Positions 8,824 to 16,895 of a stretch of DNA of 35,989 nt are shown one piece after another. The translations under genes and the position numbers were made by a program. The stretch is from JBCCQH01 sp039024435 (GTDB lineage Bacteria; Bacteroidota; Bacteroidia; J057; JADKCL01): positions 1 to 35,989 of the forward strand of contig JBCCQH010000078.1 of the NCBI GenBank assembly GCA_039024435.1, written 5' to 3'. The notes under the pieces are model-generated. The model did not search any database and was not told the origin of the DNA. It saw only the letters and a list, made by a program, of their open reading frames with translations. Numbering within the stretch: the first letter of the stretch is position 1; every line of letters starts with the position of its first letter.

Positions 8824-9294
8824 AATTGTCGGATGAGGAAGGCAGAAACACCTTCATTTTCAATCAAATATTTTCATCATCGGTGAGGATTGGGAATTCT
8901 TCAAAAGGCCCTCAAGCTCAACACACTAATAATATCGACATATTGTGTCATTTTATGCAATAAATTTTGCTTGAGATCACGGCCATTTGCTGGTGGATGA
9001 TATTGGTCTGGCAATTGCTCCCGTGCGGCGCCACTCGAACCTCGGAAATTGCTCTTTCATTTTTGTTTGACGCGGCGCGACCAGCAATCTCCCCGGGATT
9101 CTACCCCCGACTGCGGCCCCAATCCCGTGTTCAAGTCCTTCAGAATAAACAATTTTGCCTCCCCCAAACATTCCCCACAAAATATTATTTGTTTGGGTCG
9201 ATAAAGTGGAATTTTTCCCATCAAATGAGCATATTGAAGGTAATTCTTAGACAATTGATTGACGCAATTGTCCGGGCCAACTTAATTCTCTGTG
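8824..9294. promoter_or_regulatory. Divergent intergenic region between the minus-strand cluster and the SprB-repeat gene
   Basis: No gene is visible in these 471 bases. The ends are AT-rich, as expected for divergent promoters: AT-rich runs at 8855-8960 and 9170-9250. A perfect inverted repeat, ACAATTG-7nt-CAATTGT, lies at 9251-9271, 24 bases before the SprB-gene ATG. I found no exact TAnnTTTG box, so promoter positions are not assigned. Confidence 0.4.
9251..9271. promoter_or_regulatory. Inverted repeat just upstream of SprB-repeat gene
   Basis: ACAATTG and CAATTGT are perfect 7-bp arms separated by ATTGACG. Position immediately upstream of the coding start suggests an operator or a 5'-leader hairpin that could affect translation. 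No protein partner is known. Confidence 0.3.
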
Positions 9295-11322
9295 ATGAAA
9301 AAACTTTTTCTCTTTACCCTACTCACCCTTTTGCTTTCTCCGGCGCTCCACGCGCAATGTCCGAGTTTGTTTTTCGATGGATTTGAATCGGGCAACTGGC
9401 AACCTACCTGGTCAGCGGCCGGGGGAACTTACACCCGTTCGGTGGTCACCACCAGTCCCGCCAATGGCACTTACTGTTTTTCCTCGGTCGGAACCAGCAG
9501 CCATTACCAAGGCACTACCACCAACTTCACCCCCTCTACGCCCGACGACCTCGGTTTCTGGGTGAAAACCACTGACCTGAGCTCGAATTCGGCCTACGTA
9601 GTCATCGGCGATGCCAACACAAACTCCAACCAAGGCATCATCTTTTTCTACATGCGTTCCAATGGCCAGGGCCGCGTTTACTCCAGTTCCGCCAACCAGT
9701 ACAACTTCAATGTGACCGCCAATACTTGGTACCACATTGAGATGCGCAACATCAACTGGACTGCCAAAACCTACGATATCTACGTCGACGGTGTCCTCGG
9801 TCAGGCCAACTTCCCTTTCCGTTCGCAAAGCTCGACCAACATCGACCGGGTGTTCTTGTACAACTTCTCCGGTTCGGCCACCGCTTACTACGATGACATT
9901 GACATCGGTGGGGTGAATCTGCTGCAAGCTCCGACCGCAACCGACGTCCTTTGCGACGGCGACAGCACCGGTACCGCCACGACGCTGGTCACCAATGGGG
10001 GTACGGCGCCTTACACCTACGCCTGGAGCAGCGGCTCCACCAACCAAACCGCCACCAATCTGTTGCCCGGAACCTACGCGGTGACGGTCACCGACAGCTT
10101 GGGTTGCACCGGTATCGATTCGGCTACGGTGGGTTCGCCGGCGGCCCTGATCAGCCAGGCGGCCGCGACCGATGCCCTCTGCAATGGAGACAGCACCGGT
10201 GCCATCGACTTGACGCCTTCCGGCGGGGTCGCTCCTTACACTTACCTCTGGTCCAACAGCAGCATGATCGAGGACCCGAGCAACCTACCCGCCGGCACCT
10301 ACACGGTCATCGTCACGGATAGCAATGGATGTACTTCTACCGATACCGCCTCGATCAACGAGCCGACCGCTCTTGTACTGAACGCCGTTGTGACGAATGT
10401 ATCCTGTGCGGGCGCCATGGACGGCGGCATTGACCTGACCCCGAGTGGCGGAACGCCCGGCTACAACTATACCTGGAACACCGCCGCCAGCACCCAGGAC
10501 ATCAACGGCCTGGCCGGCGGTCAGTACACGGTCTTCGTTGCCGACAGCAACGGTTGCTCGGATGGCGCCATTTATATCGTCAATGAACCGGCCGTGATCG
10601 CCCTCACAAACCAAGCCAGCAATGTCAGTTGCTTCGGCGCGAACGATGGGATGATCGACCTGACGGTGGCCGGCGGAACCCCCGGTTATTCCTACACCTG
10701 GAGCAACAGTACCACCAATGAAGACCCAAGCGGCCTCGGGCCGGGCGTCTACACGGTTGTCGTGACCGACAGCAGCGGCTGTACTTCTTCGGATACGGTC
10801 AATATCTCCGAGCCCACCCAAATTATCGTCGGCGGCGTCGCTTCCCCGAACAATGGTTTCAACGATGGGTCGGTGGACATCACCGTAAGTGGCGGCAGCC
10901 CGGGCTACACCTTTGCCTGGACGGGCCCGAACAATTTCACTGCGTCCACGGAAGACATTTCGAACCTCGCGGGCGGTACCTACATCGTGACCACGACTGA
11001 CCTGAATGGCTGTACCTCGATGGACACCTTTGTGGTGGACAATCTGATCGGGGTGGATCCGAGCCTGGGCGGTCCGGAGATTGCGGTTTCGCCGAATCCC
11101 ACTACCGGACTGATCAATGTCGTGGTGACCCTCGAAGAACTTGCGGAGGTCCGCTTCGCCGTCACCGACCTGCGCGGCCGGGTGATCTACCGCGAATTGC
11201 AACCGGCTGCCGGTCTGCAGATCCAGCGTGAAGTCGATCTGAATGCACTCTCCGCCGGAGTTTACCTCTTGCAAGTGGAGTCGGGCGGACAGCGCAGCTT
11301 TACGCGGGTCGTGAAGCAATAA
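9295..11322 (+). CDS. SprB-repeat surface adhesin with T9SS type A sorting domain
   Basis: A 675-residue protein starting at ATG 9295. A GTG one codon earlier is possible but the ATG gives the better leader (MKKLFLFTLLTLLLSPALHA-Q). Residues about 25-205 form a concanavalin/LamG-like jelly-roll domain (FFDGFESGNW, then DLGFWVKT, TWYHIEMRN, YYDDIDI). Residues 212-584 are five SprB-type repeats of about 72 residues. Their recurring landmarks are (D/N)VxC.G..(D/T)G, I-D-L-T-x-S-G-G-x-x-P-Y-x-Y-x-W, an L.(P/A)G.Y.V.V.D hairpin and NGC. Residues about 596-675 are a Por sorting domain (AVSPNPTTGLINV, ending SFTRVVKQ). SprB repeats occur in the mobile adhesins used in gliding, so a surface adhesion role is likely. 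The protein is far smaller than SprB itself. Confidence 0.92.
   Translation: MKKLFLFTLLTLLLSPALHAQCPSLFFDGFESGNWQPTWSAAGGTYTRSVVTTSPANGTYCFSSVGTSSHYQGTTTNFTPSTPDDLGFWVKTTDLSSNSAYVVIGDANTNSNQGIIFFYMRSNGQGRVYSSSANQYNFNVTANTWYHIEMRNINWTAKTYDIYVDGVLGQANFPFRSQSSTNIDRVFLYNFSGSATAYYDDIDIGGVNLLQAPTATDVLCDGDSTGTATTLVTNGGTAPYTYAWSSGSTNQTATNLLPGTYAVTVTDSLGCTGIDSATVGSPAALISQAAATDALCNGDSTGAIDLTPSGGVAPYTYLWSNSSMIEDPSNLPAGTYTVIVTDSNGCTSTDTASINEPTALVLNAVVTNVSCAGAMDGGIDLTPSGGTPGYNYTWNTAASTQDINGLAGGQYTVFVADSNGCSDGAIYIVNEPAVIALTNQASNVSCFGANDGMIDLTVAGGTPGYSYTWSNSTTNEDPSGLGPGVYTVVVTDSSGCTSSDTVNISEPTQIIVGGVASPNNGFNDGSVDITVSGGSPGYTFAWTGPNNFTASTEDISNLAGGTYIVTTTDLNGCTSMDTFVVDNLIGVDPSLGGPEIAVSPNPTTGLINVVVTLEELAEVRFAVTDLRGRVIYRELQPAAGLQIQREVDLNALSAGVYLLQVESGGQRSFTRVVKQ
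9928..11046 (+). repeat. Five tandem SprB-type protein repeats
   Basis: Each unit is about 215 bases and encodes an Ig-like beta domain with the landmarks GG(T/V/S)(A/P)PY.(Y/F).W and DSNGC or a variant. The copies are diverged at the DNA level, so this is an old expansion. The fifth unit (about 10830-11046) lacks the N-terminal cysteine seen in the other four. Confidence 0.85.
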
Positions 11323-11348
11323 GCCCCACTTTCTGGATTTACTTTTGT

Positions 11349-11391
11349 GCCGGGCAGTCTCCGTTTTGGGAGGCTGCCCGGCGATTTTTTT
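11349..11391 (+). terminator. Strong terminator after SprB-repeat gene
   Basis: GCCGGGCAG pairs perfectly with CTGCCCGGC, and CTCC/GGAG extends the stem after a single mismatch. The loop is GTTTTG, and GATTTTTTT follows. It lies 27 bases after the SprB-gene stop and separates it from the ABC transporter genes. Confidence 0.88.
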
Positions 11392-11462
11392 GGCGCGAGA
11401 TGCATCTTTTCCCTCCGCGCCTGCGTATGCTTTTCCAGTCTGTTGACCGCCAATTTCTGCCC

Positions 11463-12152
11463 ATGTTGCACCTCGACACGCTGGAAAAATCCTTTGGGTT
11501 CAAGCAAATTCTCGATATCCGGGATCTGCACTTTAACCTGGGGGTACACTTTCTGATCGGCCCCAATGGCGCGGGCAAAACCACTTTTCTGAAGTGCTTG
11601 GCCGGGATCCATCCCTTTCGGGGCAAGGTCCGCTTTGCCGACGGGATCGACTTGCGGAAAGCGCCGGTCACCGCCCGTCGCCGCATCAATTTCAGCGAAG
11701 CCGAACCACAGTTTCCCGAGTACCTCCGGGGGCAGGAGTTGCTCGATCTGGTGCGCCGGGCAAAAGGGGGAACCGTGGCCCAGGCCCAGGAATTTTGCCG
11801 GAGGGTGGGCATCGACTATCTGGGCGATAGGGTCGGAACCTATTCATCGGGGATGAAAAAGAAACTGGCCCTGTTGCTGGCATTTGTGGGGTCGGCGGAG
11901 TTGCGCCTGCTCGATGAGCCGTTTTCCGCGGTGGATCAGCCTTCGCGGAAAGCGATTACCGAGTTGATCCGAGTGGAGGTGGAACGGGGAGTGACATTTT
12001 TCATTTCTTCGCACCAGCGAGACTTACATGCCGCCTTTGGCGAGGGTCAAATCTGGCTGCTGGAAGGCAAGACTTTCCGGCCGGTGACCGAAACTGCGGC
12101 GGATCAATGGCTGATGGTGCATTCGCAGGACGAGGAAACCGCGGCAGGATGA
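11463..12152 (+). CDS. ABC transporter ATP-binding protein (ABC-2 type)
   Basis: A 229-residue nucleotide-binding subunit. The ATG at 11463 (MLHLDTLEKSFG) gives the normal N-terminus; an upstream in-frame ATG at 11400 would add 21 atypical residues. Walker A is GPNGAGKTT (33-41), the signature loop is YSSGMKKK (127-134), Walker B is LRLLDEP (147-153), the D-loop is SAVD (155-158) and the switch His is H184. The SSGM-type signature is usual for ABC-2 exporters rather than importers. It overlaps the following permease gene by 4 bases, so the two form one transporter operon. The transported substrate cannot be deduced. Confidence 0.92.
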   Translation: MLHLDTLEKSFGFKQILDIRDLHFNLGVHFLIGPNGAGKTTFLKCLAGIHPFRGKVRFADGIDLRKAPVTARRRINFSEAEPQFPEYLRGQELLDLVRRAKGGTVAQAQEFCRRVGIDYLGDRVGTYSSGMKKKLALLLAFVGSAELRLLDEPFSAVDQPSRKAITELIRVEVERGVTFFISSHQRDLHAAFGEGQIWLLEGKTFRPVTETAADQWLMVHSQDEETAAG

Positions 12153-13231
12153 CGGTTTTTCAAGGGCTGCAGCGGACATTCGTCCGGAGTTTCTACCGGC
12201 AAAATGCGCTTTTCTTTGGGGGGGTGCTCTTCTTCTTTGTGGGCGTGGTGCGGCCGCCGACTTTCTTTTTCAGTGCGGATTTTGTGGGCAATTTGCTGCG
12301 GGAAGGCCAGGCGGTAGCGGCAGTACTGGGCCTGGCTGGGGCGTATTTTGCCTACGCGATGCGTTTCCTGTTGATCTATCCCACCGAGTCCCGGCAGCAA
12401 TTTCTGCACGTACTGCCGGCGCTGGGGGTAGGGCAATTGCGGTGGCAAATGCTGGGGGTCGTCGGGGCGGTTATGGGGCCGGTCATCGGTTATCTGTTGT
12501 TGATGGTGGGGTACGCATGGCAAATGGGGCTGGCAAGCGGGATTCCGGTGGCCCTGGCTGCTTTGGCAATCTGGGTTGGGGGCGGCGGCTGGCTGGCCCA
12601 CCGGATGTTGCGGCCGCTGGCGCCGGGGGAGCGAAGGGTGCGTTGGCGCAGGGTAGTGCGGCGCACTTCGCTGCCGGTGGTGTACTGGGGGATCTTGTGG
12701 CGGCGTCACCGCAGTGGAACCCTGGTCGTAAAGTTGGTTTCCGTCGCCTTGTTGCTGCTGTTGTTGGTGGCCGAAGCGATCACCCCGAATCCGTATGCGC
12801 TCGTTGGGCTGACATTTTTGCTGGTGGCGGTACTGCACGCTTTTTTGCTGTATCGGCTGCGGGAATCGGAGGAGCTGGAGTTGAGCTGGTTCCGCAATCT
12901 GCCGTTTTCGACGCTGCGCAAATGGTTGCAGTGGGGGGCGACCATTGCCCTGCTTTGTCTGCCGGAAATCGCGTTGCTGCTGCTCATGATTCTGCGGGAA
13001 GGTTTGTCGCCCGGGCTATTGCTGCACTTCGGCCTCGCGGTAGCGGGGTTTGGGTGGCTGGCGATCGGATTGACGTATTTAAAGCAAGTGCGGCCCCAGG
13101 ACCTGACCACGCTGACTTTGTCGTTGGGGTTCGGGATTTTCATTGCTCTGCTGTTCCAGGTGAGTTTCTGGCTGCTCTATTTACCGGTGGTGGGGCTGGC
13201 CGGGCTGCTCTACGGGCGGCTTTCGCGGTGA
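12149..13231 (+). CDS. ABC transporter permease-like integral membrane protein
   Basis: A 360-residue, highly hydrophobic protein that starts at the ATG inside the ATGA overlap with the ATPase gene. An ATG 14 codons earlier, within the ATPase gene, is less likely. About ten membrane segments can be traced, for example FFGGVLFFFVGVV, AVAAVLGLAGAYFAYAM, LVSVALLLLLLVAEA, ATIALLCLPEIALLLLMIL and IFIALLFQVSFWLLYLP. Basic loops lie between segments four and five. It matches no named permease family that I can recognise, but the coupling to an ABC-2-type ATPase makes it the membrane half of the transporter. Confidence 0.8.
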   Translation: MTVFQGLQRTFVRSFYRQNALFFGGVLFFFVGVVRPPTFFFSADFVGNLLREGQAVAAVLGLAGAYFAYAMRFLLIYPTESRQQFLHVLPALGVGQLRWQMLGVVGAVMGPVIGYLLLMVGYAWQMGLASGIPVALAALAIWVGGGGWLAHRMLRPLAPGERRVRWRRVVRRTSLPVVYWGILWRRHRSGTLVVKLVSVALLLLLLVAEAITPNPYALVGLTFLLVAVLHAFLLYRLRESEELELSWFRNLPFSTLRKWLQWGATIALLCLPEIALLLLMILREGLSPGLLLHFGLAVAGFGWLAIGLTYLKQVRPQDLTTLTLSLGFGIFIALLFQVSFWLLYLPVVGLAGLLYGRLSR

Positions 13232-13247
13232 GATCAGCCTGTGGGGC

Positions 13248-14702
13248 TCACTTGATTTTGGCCCGGAGGAAATCGCCGTACTTAAAGATCTCGGTATCGT
13301 CGGGCACGTAGTCGTCGAGAAAGTCCTGGATGTCTTGCACCAGCACTGGATCTTTGCGGACGTCGAGGGTTTCGTTGAGGCGCTCGATCAGGCGGACGAG
13401 GGCGGCGTCTTTGCGGTAGTTGGAATCGGGCAGCAGATCGCGGTAGTCGTTGTTGAATTGGCCCAAACGGTACTCCAAAGTCTCAAAATCACCACTCTCC
13501 AGCCGCAGGGCCAGTTCAAAGATGTCCACCCGGAAGTGAAATTCGGGATCGGCCGAGGAGTAGACGTCGAGCAAACGCAGCCGAACCAGGTGGCGAAGGG
13601 AGGGTTTGTACTTGCCGCGGACGTATTCCGAAAGGGCCAGGTTCAGGTTGATGTACAGCAGGTAGTGCGGTGTGCGGCCGATCAGTTCGTTGTCGGACAT
13701 TTCTTCCAGGGTCGCGATGGCCTTGTCGATGTCACTCGCGGAGTAGTTCAGCACCAGCGCATTGTAATAGAAAAACAGGTAGCGGTCGTAGTGCAGGCGG
13801 TTGTAATCTTGCATGGCTTCCCAGAGTTGCGCAGCAAAGTCCAGCGAGGCGGTGTGCTTGCCATTTTTGAACAGGCTGTTGATGATGTAGGTCAACATCT
13901 GCAAGCGGGTGTCGTGGTTGCCTTTGTGGAAAAGCCCCTCTTCGACGAAGGAGGCATAGGTTCCGAGCAGGTAGTCTTCCAGGGCTTCATAGTCCCGTTT
14001 CTGGAGGAGGATCTTGCTGACGGCATCGTACATCCGGAAGCGAAACTTGGGGTCGGACATGATGGTCTCGTCCTGGGCAAATTCCGCCAGGGTTTTGCGC
14101 AGCAGTTCGTGGACCGCCGCATTGTTGTGGGAAAGGTTTTGGGAGCGCCGCAGCCGGTAATTGACCGCGGCCAGGATGTTGTCAATGCGCCGGAGTTGAT
14201 TCAGTTTCTCCCGGTTTTGTCGGCGCTTCTCGATGTAGTCCTCCGGGTTGATGTCGGTGACTTCAAAGGAAAGCGTAATGAACTCGCTATAAATCATATC
14301 CAGCAATTCCAGCCGGTCCAGATTTCCCACTTTGAGTTCGGCCTTGCGGAGGTAGTAAACGGCGATCCGGGGATGCTGTTTTTCCCGGTACAATATCGAC
14401 AGCGACAGATAGTGCAATGCGAGGGCGGTTTCCTCCCGGTCCCAATGCAACAGGGCCACCGACTTCCCGACTTCGGTCAGCAGGCGGTTGCGCAGGCGGT
14501 AGTAGGTGTTTTTCTTGGAACTGCCGCCGTACAATTGCTTTAGGATCTTGTACTCGTCGAATCGCTCCCCGCTGCGCCGGATGTAATCGAAAAGGGCAAG
14601 GTCCTTGCGCTCCCCCTTGGCGTGGGACCGCGCAGCGTACAATTTGAAATTTCGCAATTCTTCTTTGGTCATCAACTCTATGACACTGTTGAGGATATCC
14701 AT
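13248..14702 (-). CDS. Conserved helical protein of unknown function (TPR-like)
   Basis: A 484-residue protein with no signal peptide or membrane segment. It is almost entirely helical, with tandem antiparallel helix pairs reminiscent of TPR/SEL1 solenoids (for example ALHYLSLSILYREKQHPRIA and LFFYYNALVLNYSASDIDKA). The first 90 residues (MDILNSVIELMTKEELRNFK, then YRLRNRLLTEVGKSV) are basic and could bind nucleic acid or a partner protein; this is speculation. I recall similar lone proteins in Saprospiria and Cytophagia genomes but know no function. Convergent with the permease gene and divergent from the small T9SS gene; an operator-like inverted repeat lies just upstream. Confidence 0.8.
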   Translation of the reverse strand: MDILNSVIELMTKEELRNFKLYAARSHAKGERKDLALFDYIRRSGERFDEYKILKQLYGGSSKKNTYYRLRNRLLTEVGKSVALLHWDREETALALHYLSLSILYREKQHPRIAVYYLRKAELKVGNLDRLELLDMIYSEFITLSFEVTDINPEDYIEKRRQNREKLNQLRRIDNILAAVNYRLRRSQNLSHNNAAVHELLRKTLAEFAQDETIMSDPKFRFRMYDAVSKILLQKRDYEALEDYLLGTYASFVEEGLFHKGNHDTRLQMLTYIINSLFKNGKHTASLDFAAQLWEAMQDYNRLHYDRYLFFYYNALVLNYSASDIDKAIATLEEMSDNELIGRTPHYLLYINLNLALSEYVRGKYKPSLRHLVRLRLLDVYSSADPEFHFRVDIFELALRLESGDFETLEYRLGQFNNDYRDLLPDSNYRKDAALVRLIERLNETLDVRKDPVLVQDIQDFLDDYVPDDTEIFKYGDFLRAKIK

Positions 14703-14717
14703 GCACTAGGATTTTGG

Positions 14718-14739
14718 AAGCGTAATGTGATTCACGCTT
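14718..14739. promoter_or_regulatory. Near-perfect 22-bp inverted repeat in divergent promoter region
   Basis: The arms AAGCGT-AAT and ATT-C-ACGCTT flank GTG and are symmetric except for one extra C. It sits 16 bases from the start of the helical-protein gene and 65 bases from the divergent T9SS gene, a position suited to an operator controlling either or both. Confidence 0.35.
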
Positions 14740-14804
14740 TAAGTTAGGATTATTTGCGAAAACTTATTTCCTTCATTGCATTAAACTGAGGTAATTACCA
14801 TTTC

Positions 14805-15485
14805 ATGCGTCAAACTTGTCTGATTACGGCTTGTGCTTTTGCAATATTGTTGTCCTTCCTGCCGCTGCGGGGCCAGAACAATATCTTTATCGCATTTGAC
14901 AGCACCAACTGGCTTGCGCCGAATCCAGTCGGAATCGGCGATTCAGTAATGTACACCTTTGACGTCAGTCACAATTTGGCCACTGCCTACATGGGTCCCG
15001 TCGACATCATGGCGCAAGTGGGCGGGGGTACACCTTTCAGTCTGTTTTCGACGAGCATGGAGACCATTCCCGCAGGTATCCCGGGCAAGTCATACACGTT
15101 AACCGATACCGTTACACTGGCCCGCTACGGCGGAGGAATCAACATCGTGGTAGTTTGGCCGACCGCACCGAATTTTGTGACCCTGGATACCGCCTTCGGT
15201 GAGTTGACGGTCCTGCCGACGAGTGTCATTGATCCTCAATTGGACCGGTATCCATTGCGGATTTACCCCAACCCAACCGCGCGGGCGGTCCGCATCCGCA
15301 CGCAATTTCCCCCGGTGCTAGTGGAAGAAACCCGGCTTTGTGATCAACAGGGACGCGTACTTTTCCGCCAGGACGGGGTGCCCATCGACGTATCCCTGGA
15401 AGGAATGACCGGTGGTTTGTACTTTTTGGAGATTCAGTTGATGAATGGCGCCTTGCGCCGGTTTAAGATCCTGAAGCGCGACTGA
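14805..15485 (+). CDS. Small secreted protein with T9SS type A sorting domain
   Basis: A 226-residue exported protein. The signal peptide covers about residues 1-23 (CAFAILLSFLPLRG-Q). Residues 25-135 are a single beta-sandwich-like region with no recognised family. Residues about 146-226 form the sorting domain (RIYPNPTARAVRI, GGLYFLEIQ, RRFKILKRD). The basic C-terminal tail is typical of T9SS cargo. No catalytic motif was seen. The gene converges on the histidine kinase gene with only 3 bases between the stops. Confidence 0.85.
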   Translation: MRQTCLITACAFAILLSFLPLRGQNNIFIAFDSTNWLAPNPVGIGDSVMYTFDVSHNLATAYMGPVDIMAQVGGGTPFSLFSTSMETIPAGIPGKSYTLTDTVTLARYGGGINIVVVWPTAPNFVTLDTAFGELTVLPTSVIDPQLDRYPLRIYPNPTARAVRIRTQFPPVLVEETRLCDQQGRVLFRQDGVPIDVSLEGMTGGLYFLEIQLMNGALRRFKILKRD

Positions 15486-15488
15486 GGA

Positions 15489-16664
15489 TCACTTGGGGAG
15501 CATGACGCGAAAGGTGGTCCCTCGGCCCACTTCGCTCCACTGAACAAAGATTTTTCCTTTGTGGTAGTTTTCAACGACGCGCCGGGTCAAGCTGAGACCG
15601 AGGCCCCAGCCCCGTTTTTTGGTGGTGAAGCCGGGTTTAAAAACGGTTTTGTGTTGGTGTTTGGGGATGCCTTTGCCGGTGTCCTGCACGTCGATGCAAA
15701 AGAAGCGACCCCGGGCAAAGGCGTGGATGGTGATATGACCTTTGTCTTTGATTGCGTCGAGGGCATTTTTCAGGAGATTTTCGATCACCCATTCGAACAA
15801 GGCTTGGTTCATCTGTACCGTATTTTCGCTTGGGAGCTCGTTTTTGACTTCCAGGGTGACTTTCTTGGGCATGCGTTTGCGCAGGTAGCTCGCCGCACGG
15901 TCCAGCAGTCCGGTCAGTTCCACCGACTCCAATTCCGGCACCGAACCGATTTTTGAGAAGCGTTCGGTGATGGTGCGCAAGCGGGTCACGTCTTTTTTCA
16001 GTTCGGTTACCAGTTCGATTTGTTCCGGATCATCCCCCCCGGTAAGTTCCAGCAGCTCCACCCAGGCCATAAGGCTGGAAACGGGGGTGCCGAGCTGGTG
16101 GGCAGTTTCTTTGGCCATGCCGACCCAGACCTTGTTTTGCTCGTTTTTCTTGGCAATGAAAAAGCTACCGAACACAATGGAGATGAAGGCCACGATCACC
16201 AGTAGCATGAGATAGGGGTAAAAACGCAATTTCTTCAGCAGGTCGGACTCATCGTAGTAGATGTACATCTGCGAACCGTAGTAGGGTATAATGAGGGGTT
16301 CGGGTTTGCCCTGGGCCTGCAGCCGTTGTAGATAGGCCTCCTCAGCGGCCTCGCGTTGCTGGTCCGGCATATTTTCGTCGAGGTCCAGGTTGCGGGTGCT
16401 GTTGATCTGACCGTTGTATACCAGGATGGTGGGGATGCGGTCATTTTTGGCGATGACATTTTTTGTGATCCATTCCAGGCCAGCACCCTCCGGATCGAGT
16501 TCCAGATCGCCGACGTATTCCAGGGCCCGGGCCTGTAAATCCATGCGGACTTCTTCTTCGATGAGCAGTTGGCGGGCGAGGTAATTTGAATACACCAGAG
16601 AGGCCGCAGTAATGAGTACGGCGAGGATAGCAAATACGATCAGGCGTCCATTGGATCGGAGCAT
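15489..16664 (-). CDS. Membrane sensor histidine kinase
   Basis: A 391-residue sensor kinase. Membrane segments lie at 7-27 and 150-171 and enclose an extracytoplasmic sensor of about 120 residues with no named fold. No HAMP domain separates TM2 from the kinase core. The H box is ETAHQLGTPVSSL (phospho-acceptor His189), the N box is ENLLKNALDAI (295-305), G1 is DTGKGIP (328-334), the F box is FKPGFTTK and G2 is GWGLGLSL (352-359). The AHQLGTP form of the H box is common in Bacteroidota kinases. No response regulator gene is adjacent, so it is an orphan and its signal and partner are unknown. Confidence 0.93.
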   Translation of the reverse strand: MLRSNGRLIVFAILAVLITAASLVYSNYLARQLLIEEEVRMDLQARALEYVGDLELDPEGAGLEWITKNVIAKNDRIPTILVYNGQINSTRNLDLDENMPDQQREAAEEAYLQRLQAQGKPEPLIIPYYGSQMYIYYDESDLLKKLRFYPYLMLLVIVAFISIVFGSFFIAKKNEQNKVWVGMAKETAHQLGTPVSSLMAWVELLELTGGDDPEQIELVTELKKDVTRLRTITERFSKIGSVPELESVELTGLLDRAASYLRKRMPKKVTLEVKNELPSENTVQMNQALFEWVIENLLKNALDAIKDKGHITIHAFARGRFFCIDVQDTGKGIPKHQHKTVFKPGFTTKKRGWGLGLSLTRRVVENYHKGKIFVQWSEVGRGTTFRVMLPK

Positions 16665-16815
16665 ACAGGGTGCGATGTAAGATGTCGGACTGATTAGTCT
16701 CAGCTCAAGGGAACTCTAATCGGTTTTGCGACGTAATTTCAGTTGAAATGTCTTGCCGCAAACCTAATAAACGTCACAGAGCTGGTTTTTTAATGACTTT
16801 TATCATTCAGCCTTG

Positions 16816-16823
16816 TATATTTG
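16816..16823 (+). promoter_or_regulatory. Candidate Bacteroidota -7 box for hemA
   Basis: TATATTTG matches the Bacteroidota -7 consensus TAnnTTTG exactly and lies 72 bases upstream of the chosen hemA start. The corresponding -33 region (about 16785-16795) is a T-run rather than a clean TTTG, so the assignment is tentative. Confidence 0.4.
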
Positions 16824-16895
16824 TCTAAGTCAAATGTACGCAATCGAGCGGATCATAGATAGTCATATATTTTGAACCGAATAACCGATTCAGGA

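Noticed and set aside
13335..14543. 402-codon open frame opposite the helical protein gene
   Set aside because: Antisense translation is Val/Gln-rich without structure-like pattern; the minus-strand frame has a coherent helical periodicity.
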